From an uncultured Clostridia bacterium (lineage in GTDB: Bacteria > Bacillota > Clostridia > Christensenellales > Aristaeellaceae), in assembly GCA_945948915.1 (NCBI GenBank), contig CAMFCQ010000010.1, positions 1 to 51,316 of the forward strand: a stretch of 51,316 nucleotides of DNA. The letters are read 5' to 3'. This document shows positions 17,890 to 27,108 of the stretch, piece after piece (the first letter of the stretch is position 1; the number at the start of each line of letters is the position of its first letter). Under the pieces are notes generated by a model, which was given only the letters and a program-made list of their open reading frames with translations, searched no databases and was not told the origin of the DNA. Both the position numbers and the translations under genes were made by a program.

Positions 17890-19503
17890 ATGAAGCTGAC
17901 ACTTTCCGGCATCAAGGACACCGCCGCGTGGGAGCAGGCCGGCATCCGCCTTCCCGCCTATGACGTGGAGGCTGTGGCGAAGAGGACGCGCGAGAACCCG
18001 GTCTGGGTACACTTCGGCGCGGGCAACATCTTCCGCATCTTCATCGGCGGCATCGCCGACAGGCTGCTCACCAGCGGCGAGATGGATCGCGGCATCACCT
18101 GCGTCGAGACGTTCGACTTCGACGTGGTGGACAAGATCTACGAGCCGTATGACAATCTCGTCCTCGCCGTCACGCTCAACGCGGACGCGACCACGGACAA
18201 GCAGGTGATCGGCTCGCTGACCGAGGCGATCAAGGCGCAGTCCGCTGACGCCGCGAGCTGGAGCCGCCTGAAGGAAATCTTCGCCAATCCGGGCCTGCAG
18301 ATGATCTCCTTCACCATCACCGAGAAGGGTTACGCGCTTCGCAACGCCGTGGGCAACTTCTTCCCGTTCATTCAGGCCGACATCGACAACGGCCCGGAGA
18401 AGGCGACCTCCGCGATGGCGGTTGTCTGCGCGCTGCTTGCCCACCGCTTTGAGACCTGCAAGGCGCCGCTGGCGGTCGTGTCCATGGACAACTGCAGCCA
18501 CAACGGCGAGAAGCTGCGCTCCTCCATCCTGACGATAGCACAGCAGTGGCAGGCGAAGGGCTATGTCTCGCAGGCGTTCGTCGATTACATCAGCGACGAA
18601 GCGCAGGTTTCCTTCCCGTGGAGCATGATCGACAAGATCACCCCGCGTCCGGCGGACTCCGTCTGCGAAGAGCTGACGAAGCTCGGCTGCGAGGACATCG
18701 CGCCGGTGATCACCTCCAAGCGCACCTACATCGCGCCGTTCGTCAATGCGGAGGGCCCGCAGTATCTGGTCGTGGAGGATCGCTTCCCGAACGGCCGCCC
18801 GGCGCTGGAGAAGGCCGGCGTGTACATGACCGACCGCGACACCGTCAACTGCACGGAGCGCATGAAGGTCACGACCTGCTTAAACCCCTTGCACACCGCG
18901 ATGAGCATGTACGGCTGCCTGCTGGGCTACACCCGCATCTGCGAGGAAATGAAGGACGCGGACATTGTGAAGCTCATCAAGCGTCTGGGCTACGTCGAGG
19001 GCCTGCCGGTCGTCGTCGATCCGAAGATCATGAGCCCGAAGGCGTTCATCGACGAGGTCGTGGAGCAGCGCCTGCCCAACCCCTTCATGCCGGATGATCC
19101 GCGCCGCATCGCGACCGATACCTCCCAGAAGGTCGGCATCCGCTTCGGCGAGACGATCAAGAGCTACGTCGCGCAGGGCCGCGACCTCGATACGCTGGTA
19201 TCCATCCCGCTGGCGATTGCCGGCTGGATGCGCTACCTGCTGGCGGTTGACGACAACCTGCAGCCGATGGAGGTCTCCGCCGATCCGATGAAGGACGAGC
19301 TGCAGAGCAAGCTCGCGGACATCGTGGCGGGCAAGCCCGAGACCTACAGGGGCCAGCTGCGTGAGATTCTGGCGAATCCGTCGATCTTCGGCAGCGATCT
19401 GTGCGCCGCCGGTCTGGCGGACCGCATCGAGCAGATGTTCGTCGAGGAGCTCGCGGGCGCGGGCGCCGTTCGCGCGACGCTGCATAAATATATCAGCGAG
19501 TAA
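17890..19503 (+). CDS. uxuB: Fructuronate reductase / mannitol dehydrogenase family protein UxuB
   Basis: This NAD(H)-dependent enzyme reduces D-fructuronate to D-mannonate, the step before UxuA. ATG 17890 is chosen because AGAGAGG precedes it; it gives 537 residues. The N-terminal Rossmann region shows VHFGAGNIFRIFIGG (about 40-54), and the family active-site stretch SMDNCSHNGEKL lies near 204-216, followed by FPWSMIDKITPRP. The mannitol dehydrogenase family is broad, but adjacency to uxuA makes fructuronate the expected substrate. The isomerase uxaC and the KDG kinase and aldolase genes are not in this window. Confidence 0.9.
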   Translation: MKLTLSGIKDTAAWEQAGIRLPAYDVEAVAKRTRENPVWVHFGAGNIFRIFIGGIADRLLTSGEMDRGITCVETFDFDVVDKIYEPYDNLVLAVTLNADATTDKQVIGSLTEAIKAQSADAASWSRLKEIFANPGLQMISFTITEKGYALRNAVGNFFPFIQADIDNGPEKATSAMAVVCALLAHRFETCKAPLAVVSMDNCSHNGEKLRSSILTIAQQWQAKGYVSQAFVDYISDEAQVSFPWSMIDKITPRPADSVCEELTKLGCEDIAPVITSKRTYIAPFVNAEGPQYLVVEDRFPNGRPALEKAGVYMTDRDTVNCTERMKVTTCLNPLHTAMSMYGCLLGYTRICEEMKDADIVKLIKRLGYVEGLPVVVDPKIMSPKAFIDEVVEQRLPNPFMPDDPRRIATDTSQKVGIRFGETIKSYVAQGRDLDTLVSIPLAIAGWMRYLLAVDDNLQPMEVSADPMKDELQSKLADIVAGKPETYRGQLREILANPSIFGSDLCAAGLADRIEQMFVEELAGAGAVRATLHKYISE

Positions 19504-19525
19504 GAGGTTCCCTCCTCACAAACAT

Positions 19526-19563
19526 GATCAGCCGCGGCGTGAGCAGAAGCGCCGCGGCTGATC
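19526..19563 (+). terminator. Hairpin after uxuB
   Basis: A 14-bp perfect stem, GATCAGCCGCGGCG (19526-19539) with CGCCGCGGCTGATC (19550-19563), closes the GH31-uxuAB operon. The following T-run is poor, so termination may be incomplete or factor-assisted. Confidence 0.65.
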
Positions 19564-19642
19564 GCATTGAACAGGTTGTTCATAATCCGCGTGTTTCCCA
19601 TGTTCTTCCTGCACAGGCAGAACATTTTTTGTTTCCCTCCTC

Positions 19643-19671
19643 TTTACAAATCAACCAAAACATGCTATGCT
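19643..19671 (+). promoter_or_regulatory. Sigma-70 promoter for the AfuABC/FbpABC-type importer
   Basis: TTTACA (19643-19648), a 17-base spacer and TATGCT (19666-19671) precede the binding-protein gene, leaving a leader of about 85 bases. The leader ends with the palindrome CGATATAATATCG (about 19735-19747) just before the ribosome binding site, a possible operator. Confidence 0.6.
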
Positions 19672-19763
19672 TTTTTGAGATGGAGATCGTTCATCTCTTC
19701 CGGTTGTACGGCAACGTCGTCGGCGCGAGTCCGGCGATATAATATCGTGAAGGAGGATTTCCC

Positions 19764-20792
19764 ATGAAAAAGCTGCTCGCTCTGATCCTGTGCGCTGTGC
19801 TGATGCTCGGCGTCACCGCGACCTCTCTGGCCGTGAACGAGGACGTGGAAGGCAAGGTCATGATCTACACGTCCATGTACCAGTTCGTCATCGACATGAT
19901 GGATGAGGCGCTGGCGCAGGAATTCCCGAACCTCGATGTCGAGTTCTTCTACGGCGGCACCGGCTCCCTGCAGACCAAGCTTGCCGGCGAGATGGAAACC
20001 GGCACCCTCGGCTGCGACATGATGCTCGTCGCCGAGCCCGCATACTCCCTGGAGCTCAAGGAGGGCGGCTGGCTGGAGCCCATGGAGGCCGACGGCGAAA
20101 AGCTGCGCTTTGACTACGACGAGGAGGGCTACTGGTATCCCGTCCGCGTCTGCAACATGGTGCTTGCCTACAATCCGGAGAAGTATGCCGCGGAAGAGCT
20201 TCCGAACAGCTTCTATGACTTCGCCAATGACGAGTCCGTCAAGGGCATGATCTCCATGGGCAACCCGCTGACCAGCGGCACCACCATGGCGGCCGTCGCC
20301 GCGCTGAGCGACAAGTACGGCTATGACTACTTCAAGGCCCTGGGCAGCAACGGCGTGATGATCGAGTCCGGCTCCACCGCGCTGGCCAAGCTGCAGACCG
20401 GCGAGTGCAAGCTCGTCATGATCCTCGAAGAGTCCGTGCTCAAGGTCCGCAAGGAAGAGGGCAGCAAGCTGGCCTGCATCTACCCGACCGACGGCAACAT
20501 CATGATCCCGTCCACCGTCATGACCGTGGCGGAGGACCGCAGCGCGAACATGAATATCGAGGCCTGCCAGGCCATCACCGACTGGCTGCTGAGCGAAGCG
20601 GGCCAGAAGTACATCCTGGAGGGCTATATGCACAGCGTGTTCGCCGGCATGAAGGATGTCCCGTATGACTCCATCGACACCGACGGCCTCATCGAGACCG
20701 ACATGGGCGTTGACTGGGTCCGCTGCTACACGCAGCGCGAGGAGATCCGCACGCAGTTCCAGGAAAGCGTGACTATCCCTGAGAAGAAGTAA
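19764..20792 (+). CDS. ABC transporter substrate-binding protein, AfuA/FbpA-like
   Basis: This secreted receptor (342 residues; signal peptide to about residue 23) belongs to the ferric-iron/2-aminoethylphosphonate/sugar-phosphate binding family. Patterns include KVMIYTSMYQFVIDMM, FFYGGTGSLQTKLAGEMETG, CDMMLVAEP and GNPLTSGTT near 170. It lacks the obvious Tyr-Tyr iron ligands that classic FbpA uses near the C-terminus, and related proteins such as AfuA bind sugar phosphates, so iron is not secure. ATG follows GAAGGAGG. It heads an operon with a fused permease and an ATPase, lying between uxuB and the GH115 gene, which suggests an acidic sugar or oligosaccharide may be the substrate. Confidence 0.8.
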   Translation: MKKLLALILCAVLMLGVTATSLAVNEDVEGKVMIYTSMYQFVIDMMDEALAQEFPNLDVEFFYGGTGSLQTKLAGEMETGTLGCDMMLVAEPAYSLELKEGGWLEPMEADGEKLRFDYDEEGYWYPVRVCNMVLAYNPEKYAAEELPNSFYDFANDESVKGMISMGNPLTSGTTMAAVAALSDKYGYDYFKALGSNGVMIESGSTALAKLQTGECKLVMILEESVLKVRKEEGSKLACIYPTDGNIMIPSTVMTVAEDRSANMNIEACQAITDWLLSEAGQKYILEGYMHSVFAGMKDVPYDSIDTDGLIETDMGVDWVRCYTQREEIRTQFQESVTIPEKK

Positions 20793-20803
20793 TGCAGAAA
20801 AAG

Positions 20804-20827
20804 CGGAGCCGCCCCGCGGCGGCTCCG
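20804..20827 (+). promoter_or_regulatory. Intercistronic hairpin after the binding-protein gene
   Basis: A 10-bp stem, CGGAGCCGCC (20804-20813) with GGCGGCTCCG (20818-20827), has a 4-base loop and no T-run. As with dctP, it probably limits expression of the downstream permease. Confidence 0.65.
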
Positions 20828-20916
20828 TGCTCCATGTTTAGGACAACGACGGGGCGCCGTGCGCTGAAGGCGCATAGCGCCCTTCCTATTTCCCCTGATA
20901 AAGGAGTGCTGGCAGG

Positions 20917-23436
20917 ATGAAGAATAAACCGCGGCCGCAAGCGCAGCCAGGCGACAGCCGGGAGCCTGTGATCGTCAAGACCGCACTGGTCATCGCGCTG
21001 ATCGTGGGCACGCTGATGATCGCAGCGGGCGTCATGGGCATGAATGCGTTCACCGCCTCCGGGTTTGACTCAGAGGACGGCTTTGCCCACCTGTACCACA
21101 TGAAGAGCGCGCTGGATACCCATTACGACGCGGCCATCGCCCCCGCGCTGGCAAGCCTGAGCGAGGAGGAACGCGCGCAGACCTGCGACAGGCTGGACGC
21201 CATGCTCCTTTCCTACTGGGCGGAGCTGACGGGCGACGAGGCCGCCGCCAAGGCCGACCTCGACGCGTTTATCGCTTCCCTGCCGCAGGGCGAACAGGAG
21301 AGCGCCACGCTCAAGCTCTTTGACGCCGCGTTCGCCGTGGATGGCCCCAAGGTCTCCTCCAAGCTCAAAAAGCAGCTCTCCGCCATGGGCGACAGCGAGC
21401 GCACCGATTTCCGCCGCACGCTGCTGCTCGCCCTCACCGACGAGCAGGCTGTTCTGCCTGATCTTGCAGTCGGCGCTGTTGAGGGCAAGGAGGGCGCCGA
21501 GCGCGAACGCATCCTGCTGCAGCTCTTCCTCGTCAGCGGCAGCACGAACAGCGAATCCGTGCCCACCGAGCTGGCCAACAGCCTCAAAAAGGCCGTGCGT
21601 AAGGACGCCGCGCGAATCGAGGCCTACAAGAAAGCCGTCGCGGGCAGCGTGGGCTTCGTCATGCAGTTCACCGTCTCCCACAGCCGTACCATCTGCATGC
21701 TTGGCGTGCTGCTGGTCATCGATGTGGTGCTGCTGTTCTTCCTGCTGGGCGCAGACCACAGCTGGCACTTTGACATGAAATGGATCATCATCCTGCTGAT
21801 CATCGACTTCATGCTTCTGTTCCAGATGCTCCCGCTGATCTATCTGGTCGTCAAGGCATTCTTCCCGAACGGCTCCTTTACGCTGGAGACGTTCACGCGA
21901 CTGTACACCTATCCGATGAACTGGAGCGCGCTCAAAAACACGCTCATCGCCGCCTCCGCGACGATGGTGCTGGGCACGCTCATCGCCTTCCCGCTGGCGT
22001 GGCTGGTGGGCCGCACCAACCTCTACGGCCGCAGGTTCTTCCGCAGCCTGTTCGTGCTCACCTATATGGTGCCGCCGTATGTGGGCGCAATGGCTTGGCT
22101 GCGCCTGCTCAACCCGAACGTGGGCGACATCAACGTGTTCCTGCGCTCGCTCTTCGGCATGGCGCCGGATGCAATCGGCCCGATCAACATCTACTCGCTG
22201 GGCGGTCTCATCTGGGTGCTGACCACGTTCTATTACCCTTACGCCTTCATCACGATCTCCCGCGCGATGGAGAAGATGGATCCGACGCTCGAGGAGGCCA
22301 GCCGCATCTCCGGCGCCTCCCCGCTCAAGACGCTCTTTACCGTCACGCTGCCGATGATGACGCCCTCGCTGATCGCGGGCGCGCTGCTGGTCTTCGTCTG
22401 CGCGGCCAGCTGCTACGGCATCCCCTCGATCATCGGCGCACCGGGCAAGGTGCACACCGTCACCACCCGCATCATCGAATACTACGGCCTCGGCACGCAG
22501 GGCCTCAACGACGCGACGGGGCTCGCCGTGTTCCTGATGGTCATCGCCATCATCGTGCTCTACGTCTCTGACGTCGTCATGGCAAAAAAGCAGTACATCA
22601 CGGTCAGCGGCAAGTCAACCCGGCCCAACATCGTCGATCTGCGCAGCTGGCGCATCCCGCTGACGGTAATGGTCAGCCTCTTCGCCGTGCTCGTCATTCT
22701 GATTCCGTTCACCACCATCCTGACCACCTCCTTCAAGGTGGACGTGGGCAAGAGCCTGCGCGACCCCGGCAACTTCACCTTCGGCCAGTGGACGCTGATC
22801 TTCTCCCGTCAGGAGACGCTCGATTGCCTCAAGAACAGCCTGATCTTCGGCGCGGTCACAGCGACGGTGGGCATTGTCATCGCCTGCGTGATGAGTTACC
22901 TGCTCCAGCGCACGCGCATTCGCGGCCGCAAGCTGCCGGACTTCATGATCACGCTGGGCAGCGGCACGCCGTCCGTGGTCATCGCCCTCGGCCTCATCAT
23001 GACGATGAAGGGCGACTTCGGCGTCAACATCTACAACACGGCGTACATCATGATCGTCGCTTACCTGATCAAGTACCTGATGATGGGCATGCGCACGGTC
23101 GTCTCCGCAATGAGCCAGATCCACGTCTCGCTCGAGGAATGCTCGCAGGTTTCCGGCGCAAGCTGGCTGCGCACGATGTTCAAAATCACCGGTCCGCTCA
23201 TCTTCCCCTCCATTGCCGCGGGCTGGTTCCTGATCTTTATCCCGTCCTTCTACGAGTTGTCCATGACGACGCTGCTCTACTCCAACACCACCAAGACCAT
23301 CGGCTTCCAGCTCTATGAATACTGGACGTTCACCTCGCAGCCGCAGGCCTGCGCGATGGCCTTCGGCATCCTGATCATCGTCGTGGCGCTCAACTTCGTG
23401 CTCAACAAGCTCACCAAGGGCGAGTTTTCCATCTGA
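20917..23436 (+). CDS. ABC transporter permease, two fused permease domains plus N-terminal extracytoplasmic domain
   Basis: This 839-residue membrane protein forms the channel of the FbpB-type importer. It carries both halves in one chain, each with an EAA loop that contacts the ATPase: EEASRISGASPLKTLF near 462 and EECSQVSGASWLRTMF near 742. Unusual is the N-terminus: after a first helix (about 24-48) comes a charged, alpha-helical segment (about 50-250) rich in Glu, Ala and Lys, then a second helix (about 258-280), before the normal permease core. Classic FbpB proteins are about 500-560 residues and lack this. ATG 20917 has AAAGGAG about 12 bases upstream. The gene is followed by its ATPase after 27 bases. 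Confidence 0.88.
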   Translation: MKNKPRPQAQPGDSREPVIVKTALVIALIVGTLMIAAGVMGMNAFTASGFDSEDGFAHLYHMKSALDTHYDAAIAPALASLSEEERAQTCDRLDAMLLSYWAELTGDEAAAKADLDAFIASLPQGEQESATLKLFDAAFAVDGPKVSSKLKKQLSAMGDSERTDFRRTLLLALTDEQAVLPDLAVGAVEGKEGAERERILLQLFLVSGSTNSESVPTELANSLKKAVRKDAARIEAYKKAVAGSVGFVMQFTVSHSRTICMLGVLLVIDVVLLFFLLGADHSWHFDMKWIIILLIIDFMLLFQMLPLIYLVVKAFFPNGSFTLETFTRLYTYPMNWSALKNTLIAASATMVLGTLIAFPLAWLVGRTNLYGRRFFRSLFVLTYMVPPYVGAMAWLRLLNPNVGDINVFLRSLFGMAPDAIGPINIYSLGGLIWVLTTFYYPYAFITISRAMEKMDPTLEEASRISGASPLKTLFTVTLPMMTPSLIAGALLVFVCAASCYGIPSIIGAPGKVHTVTTRIIEYYGLGTQGLNDATGLAVFLMVIAIIVLYVSDVVMAKKQYITVSGKSTRPNIVDLRSWRIPLTVMVSLFAVLVILIPFTTILTTSFKVDVGKSLRDPGNFTFGQWTLIFSRQETLDCLKNSLIFGAVTATVGIVIACVMSYLLQRTRIRGRKLPDFMITLGSGTPSVVIALGLIMTMKGDFGVNIYNTAYIMIVAYLIKYLMMGMRTVVSAMSQIHVSLEECSQVSGASWLRTMFKITGPLIFPSIAAGWFLIFIPSFYELSMTTLLYSNTTKTIGFQLYEYWTFTSQPQACAMAFGILIIVVALNFVLNKLTKGEFSI

Positions 23437-23463
23437 CCGCCGCATTGAAGGAGTGTATATACT

Positions 23464-24540
23464 ATGGCAAGCGTAACCATTCAGAACGTCACCAAGGCAT
23501 TTGGCAATTCGGTCGTGCTGGACAAGTTCAGCGCGACGTTTGAAAACGGCGAATTTGTCACCCTGCTGGGCCCCTCCGGCTGCGGCAAGACGACGATGTT
23601 GCGCATCATTGCGGGCTTTGAAAAGCCGACCTCCGGCAGCGTGCTCTTTGACGACCGCGTCGTCTCCAGCGGCAAGGTCTTCCTCCAGCCGGAAAAGCGC
23701 GACATCGGCATGGTCTTCCAGTCCTACGCCGTCTGGCCGCACATGACGGTCTTTGACAACGTGGCTTACCCGCTGACCATCAAGAAGCAGGACAAGGCAG
23801 CCATCCGCAAGAAGGTGGAGCGCGTGCTCTCCGCCGTACACCTGATTCAGTACGCCGACCGCATCCCCAGCCAGCTCTCCGGCGGCCAGCAGCAGCGCGT
23901 GGCGCTCGCCCGCGCACTGGTGGCGGAGCCGGCGCTGCTGCTGCTGGACGAGCCGCTCTCCAACCTCGACGCCAAGCTGCGTGAGAGCATGCGCTTTGAA
24001 ATCAAGGAAATCCAGAAGGAATACGGCATCACGGTCGTCTACGTCACGCACGACCAGACCGAGGCCATGGCGATGAGTGACCGCATCGTCGTCATCAACC
24101 GCGGCGTAATCCAGCAGATCGGCTCCCCGCGCGAGATCTACACCACCCCGGCGAACCCGTTTGTCGCGGACTTCGTGGGCAAGATCGAGTTCCTGGAGGG
24201 CGTTGCGCGGGATGGCGTCATTGAGCTTGCAGGCTGCGGACAGACGCTCCCCTATACCGGCCCGCTGACCGGCAGCGTGATCGTGGGCATCCGTCCGGAG
24301 CAGGTGCAGTATGCCGCCGCCGGCGAGGGCGAGCTGACCGGCACGGTGCGCACACACTTCTATCTGGGCGATGTGGACGACTGCCGCGTCGATCTGGGTG
24401 ATGGCAAGGCGCTTCGCGTCATCGCCGATCCGTACATGAGCATGGGCGTCGCGGCGGGCAAGCAGGTCACGCTGAAGGTCCGCAGCTTCCACGTCTTCCC
24501 AAAGGACGAGGCGGGCGACTTCCGCAAAATTCTCACCTGA
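23464..24540 (+). CDS. ABC transporter ATP-binding protein, FbpC/PotA-like
   Basis: This ATPase drives the importer encoded just upstream. The 358 residues contain Walker A at 36-44 (GPSGCGKTT), the signature LSGGQQQR near 137, Walker B ([12 protein letters not shown]) near 160 and the H-loop YVTHDQTEA near 195. A C-terminal TOBE-type beta domain (about 240-358) is typical of the CUT1/FbpC/Pot group. ATG 23464 follows AAGGAG. An intrinsic terminator follows within 10 bases. Confidence 0.92.
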   Translation: MASVTIQNVTKAFGNSVVLDKFSATFENGEFVTLLGPSGCGKTTMLRIIAGFEKPTSGSVLFDDRVVSSGKVFLQPEKRDIGMVFQSYAVWPHMTVFDNVAYPLTIKKQDKAAIRKKVERVLSAVHLIQYADRIPSQLSGGQQQRVALARALVAEPALLLLDEPLSNLDAKLRESMRFEIKEIQKEYGITVVYVTHDQTEAMAMSDRIVVINRGVIQQIGSPREIYTTPANPFVADFVGKIEFLEGVARDGVIELAGCGQTLPYTGPLTGSVIVGIRPEQVQYAAAGEGELTGTVRTHFYLGDVDDCRVDLGDGKALRVIADPYMSMGVAAGKQVTLKVRSFHVFPKDEAGDFRKILT

Positions 24541-24549
24541 TCACGATGT

Positions 24550-24585
24550 GCGCCGGGCCGCTTCCTGCAGTCCGGCGCTCTTTCA
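24550..24585 (+). terminator. Terminator after the FbpC-type ATPase gene
   Basis: GCGCCGG (24550-24556) pairs with CCGGCGC (24572-24578), followed by TCTTTCAT. Confidence 0.7.
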
Positions 24586-24715
24586 TGTATCCGGGAGCAG
24601 AAGCATCAACCGCTCTCCATTCTCCTTCAAACGCAGCCTTTCCCGCACTGCACGCGAAAAGCCGCATTTCTCAGGACGCAGGTGGAATTGCTGCACCAAA
24701 CCTCTTCAGATGAAA

Positions 24716-24772
24716 AGCACACACCATGTACGGATTCAATCGCAGCACGGTGTGCGCTTTCCTCTTTTTCTG
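24716..24772 (+). terminator. Second terminator-like hairpin in the convergent gap
   Basis: AGCACACACC (24716-24725) pairs with GGTGTGCGCT (24749-24758) with one mismatch, followed by TTCCTCTTTTTC. The rest of the 24541-24834 gap shows no gene that I can support. Confidence 0.55.
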
Positions 24773-24834
24773 CTTGGCGGAAACCAAAGTCAGAAAGGCC
24801 GCCTTGATCGTTCTTGGCATATTCCGCCCCTCTG

Positions 24835-26835
24835 TCATGCCCGCCGCGCGTCCATCAGCGCGAAAAGCTCATCATTATTTAGATGATTCTCCATGTTGAG
24901 GATGAGCATGATCTGCGCGTCCTCCGGCGCGTCGATGAACCGGCGCTGCCACTGGTAGAAGTGCGGGCCGTCGCCGTTGTTGCGCAGCACGCCCATCAGG
25001 ACGCCCATCAGCCAAGCCGACTGCTTCACGTCCGCCTGACAGTCGTTGGCGTAGAACAGATGCCACTTGCCGTGCTCCCGGTCACGCATGACGCGGTCCG
25101 CGGCAAGATACGCCGCCTTCGCCTTTCCTGCCAGGTAGAAGGCTGTCAGCCAGTCCTCCCCCATCGCCCGGAGCAGGCTGTCCATGGCATGCACGCTGCC
25201 CTGATACGTCTTCTGCAGCAGCTCCGCCTGCATGGCCACCGTATCGCGCATGAGGGTCGCGCCAGGTTCACTCATAGCCAGCATGGCGCGCCGGCAGGTG
25301 TGCAGAATAGCCGCGTAGTTCGCAGCGCCCTGCGCGCACCTTTCGCGATACCACTTCACCTGCTCCTTCAGCGTGGGCGCGTCAATCGCCCACTTCATGT
25401 CATCTGCAGGGGAAGCGGGGTTCTTCATCCACTGGGACACCAGCATACGGGCGCAATGGTTGGCAAACTGTTCGCCTGCGCGCTCGTCCTCGCGCTCGCC
25501 GTAGAACAGCGCATGGTCGTACCAGGCGTCAAAGCAGACTGCGGCTTGCTCCGCATTCTGTGCTCCGTAGTAGCGGGCGCAGTAGTCCATCAGGTGCGCC
25601 TGCGGATCCGCATCGCCGTCGCGCCAGAGCGCTGCGATCAGGTCCAGCGTGTACACATGGGGCTTGACGTTGGAGCAGTTGACGATCCAGTAATCCTTCA
25701 CGCCGAGGGACAGCGCCTGCGTCAGCTCCCGGCGGACGAACGCCGGCGGATTGGGCAGCATGGTCATCTGAGAGGCTGCCTGCAAATCGTAGAACGAGGC
25801 GTGATAGTACAGGCCATGCGCGCCGGACGCGCCCTGCGCCGGCAGCGCCCGGATGCGCGGATTGTGGTTGCCCTGGCGGCGGGTGACCATCTTGCCATAG
25901 CCATTGTCCGCCCAGATCCTGATGACATCCTCCGGCAGATCCAGGTATCCTTGCCGGTAGAGCTCCATCGTCTCGCCGTAGAGGTTGGTGCAGCACGGTG
26001 CGTCGGGCAAAGCGGCCTTCACCAGATCGTACTGCCTGCGGATGAGGTCGGACATGAGCGCGCCGCGCGCTTTGGGCGTATCGTAGCGGGGATCATCCTC
26101 CCAGAACGGCCTGTCTCCCTGCCCGCGGAAGCCCAGGTTGTACACCGTCGGGCGGGACTTCTGCCTGTCCACGGCCTCCTGCCACAGGCCCTCGAAGAGA
26201 TCAGGATGCTCGGTATAGGAGGGAGTCAGATCGGGATAGGCCCGCAGGAACATCCGCGCGCCGAGGGGCTCCGCGTGATGATGGGTGATGTACAGGCCGC
26301 AGTCGGCGGCAAGCGTGTCGTATTTGTGGGCATTGCGGTCCGTGCCGGGGATAACCAGGTTGCCGCCCAGGCGCAGCAGGGACTCGAAGACCATCTCCCA
26401 GGGCTTGTCCCTGCTGCCGTCGAGCGTCCACGCACTCAGCAGCACCTCGTCATTGATGAACCAGCCGCGATACCGCACGGCGCAGGGTGTCGATTCTGCC
26501 GTCCAATCCTCCGGCACGGGATATCCCGGAGCCTTCTTCAGTGGCTGATCATTCCAGAACCAGAAGGGCTCCACGCCAAGAAGATCATGGCTGATGCGGT
26601 ACAGGCCGTAGACAAAGCCCAGCGCGTCGCCGGCACACACAACAAGGCATCCATCCTCCGCATGGATGCGGTAGGCCTCCGCGCTCATGCTCTCCTCGCG
26701 CAGGAGGATGGATGCGCCTGTATCGTTGCCCGGCAGGCAGCAGCTTGCAATATCCCGCAGAAGACTCATGCAGGCCCGCCTGACAGGCCCCTTTGCCGGA
26801 AGGGGAACAATGCTTGTTGAGGCTGTAATCTTCAT
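24835..26835 (-). CDS. Alpha-glucuronidase-like glycoside hydrolase, family 115
   Basis: GH115 enzymes remove (methyl-)glucuronic acid branches from glucuronoxylan. ATG 26835 is preferred because GGGAAAGG lies upstream and homology begins MKITAS; the longer open frame runs into the AraC remnant. The 666-residue protein shows the GH115 patterns VCAGDALGFVYGLYRIS near 75, the YRGWFINDE block near 145, YGETMELYRQGY near 365, WADNGYG, GLYYHASFYD, and the YWIVNCSNVKPHVYTLD strand near 500. It has no signal peptide. Known members are 800 residues or more because of a C-terminal beta domain; here the protein stops soon after the helical region, so that domain appears absent. It lies directly behind a broken AraC gene. 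Confidence 0.8.
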   Translation of the reverse strand: MKITASTSIVPLPAKGPVRRACMSLLRDIASCCLPGNDTGASILLREESMSAEAYRIHAEDGCLVVCAGDALGFVYGLYRISHDLLGVEPFWFWNDQPLKKAPGYPVPEDWTAESTPCAVRYRGWFINDEVLLSAWTLDGSRDKPWEMVFESLLRLGGNLVIPGTDRNAHKYDTLAADCGLYITHHHAEPLGARMFLRAYPDLTPSYTEHPDLFEGLWQEAVDRQKSRPTVYNLGFRGQGDRPFWEDDPRYDTPKARGALMSDLIRRQYDLVKAALPDAPCCTNLYGETMELYRQGYLDLPEDVIRIWADNGYGKMVTRRQGNHNPRIRALPAQGASGAHGLYYHASFYDLQAASQMTMLPNPPAFVRRELTQALSLGVKDYWIVNCSNVKPHVYTLDLIAALWRDGDADPQAHLMDYCARYYGAQNAEQAAVCFDAWYDHALFYGEREDERAGEQFANHCARMLVSQWMKNPASPADDMKWAIDAPTLKEQVKWYRERCAQGAANYAAILHTCRRAMLAMSEPGATLMRDTVAMQAELLQKTYQGSVHAMDSLLRAMGEDWLTAFYLAGKAKAAYLAADRVMRDREHGKWHLFYANDCQADVKQSAWLMGVLMGVLRNNGDGPHFYQWQRRFIDAPEDAQIMLILNMENHLNNDELFALMDARRA

Positions 26836-26855
26836 TCTGGAATCACCTTTCCCTC

Positions 26856-27075
26856 TCATTTGCTTTGTATGTCCCTGGCCGCGCATGCCTGACGATACTG
26901 CAGTGAGGCCATGCCCGTATGTGCCTTGAAGCGGCGGTTGAAGCTGGAAATATCGTAATGGCCGCACTCGATGGCGACATCCTTCACCGGCAGCGAAGCG
27001 GCCAGCAGCAGCTCTTTGGCCGGCGGCATCCGCTTGCGGGTAATCATCTCCAGCGGCGTCTTTCCCCGGGATTTC
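26856..27075 (-). pseudogene. AraC family regulator remnant (second HTH only)
   Basis: The reading ending at 26856 encodes GKTPLEMITRKR, then the second helix-turn-helix of an AraC protein (ELLLAASLPVKDVAIECGHYDISSFNRRF in overall pattern) and a normal C-terminal end. The sensor domain and first HTH are missing, and upstream sequence runs into MITE copy 1 within about 35 bases. It sits 20 bases before the GH115 gene, so it was probably the local regulator of that gene before truncation. Confidence 0.75.
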
Positions 27076-27108
27076 CGATGGCATGTGATTGACCAGCACC
27101 ATCTCGTT

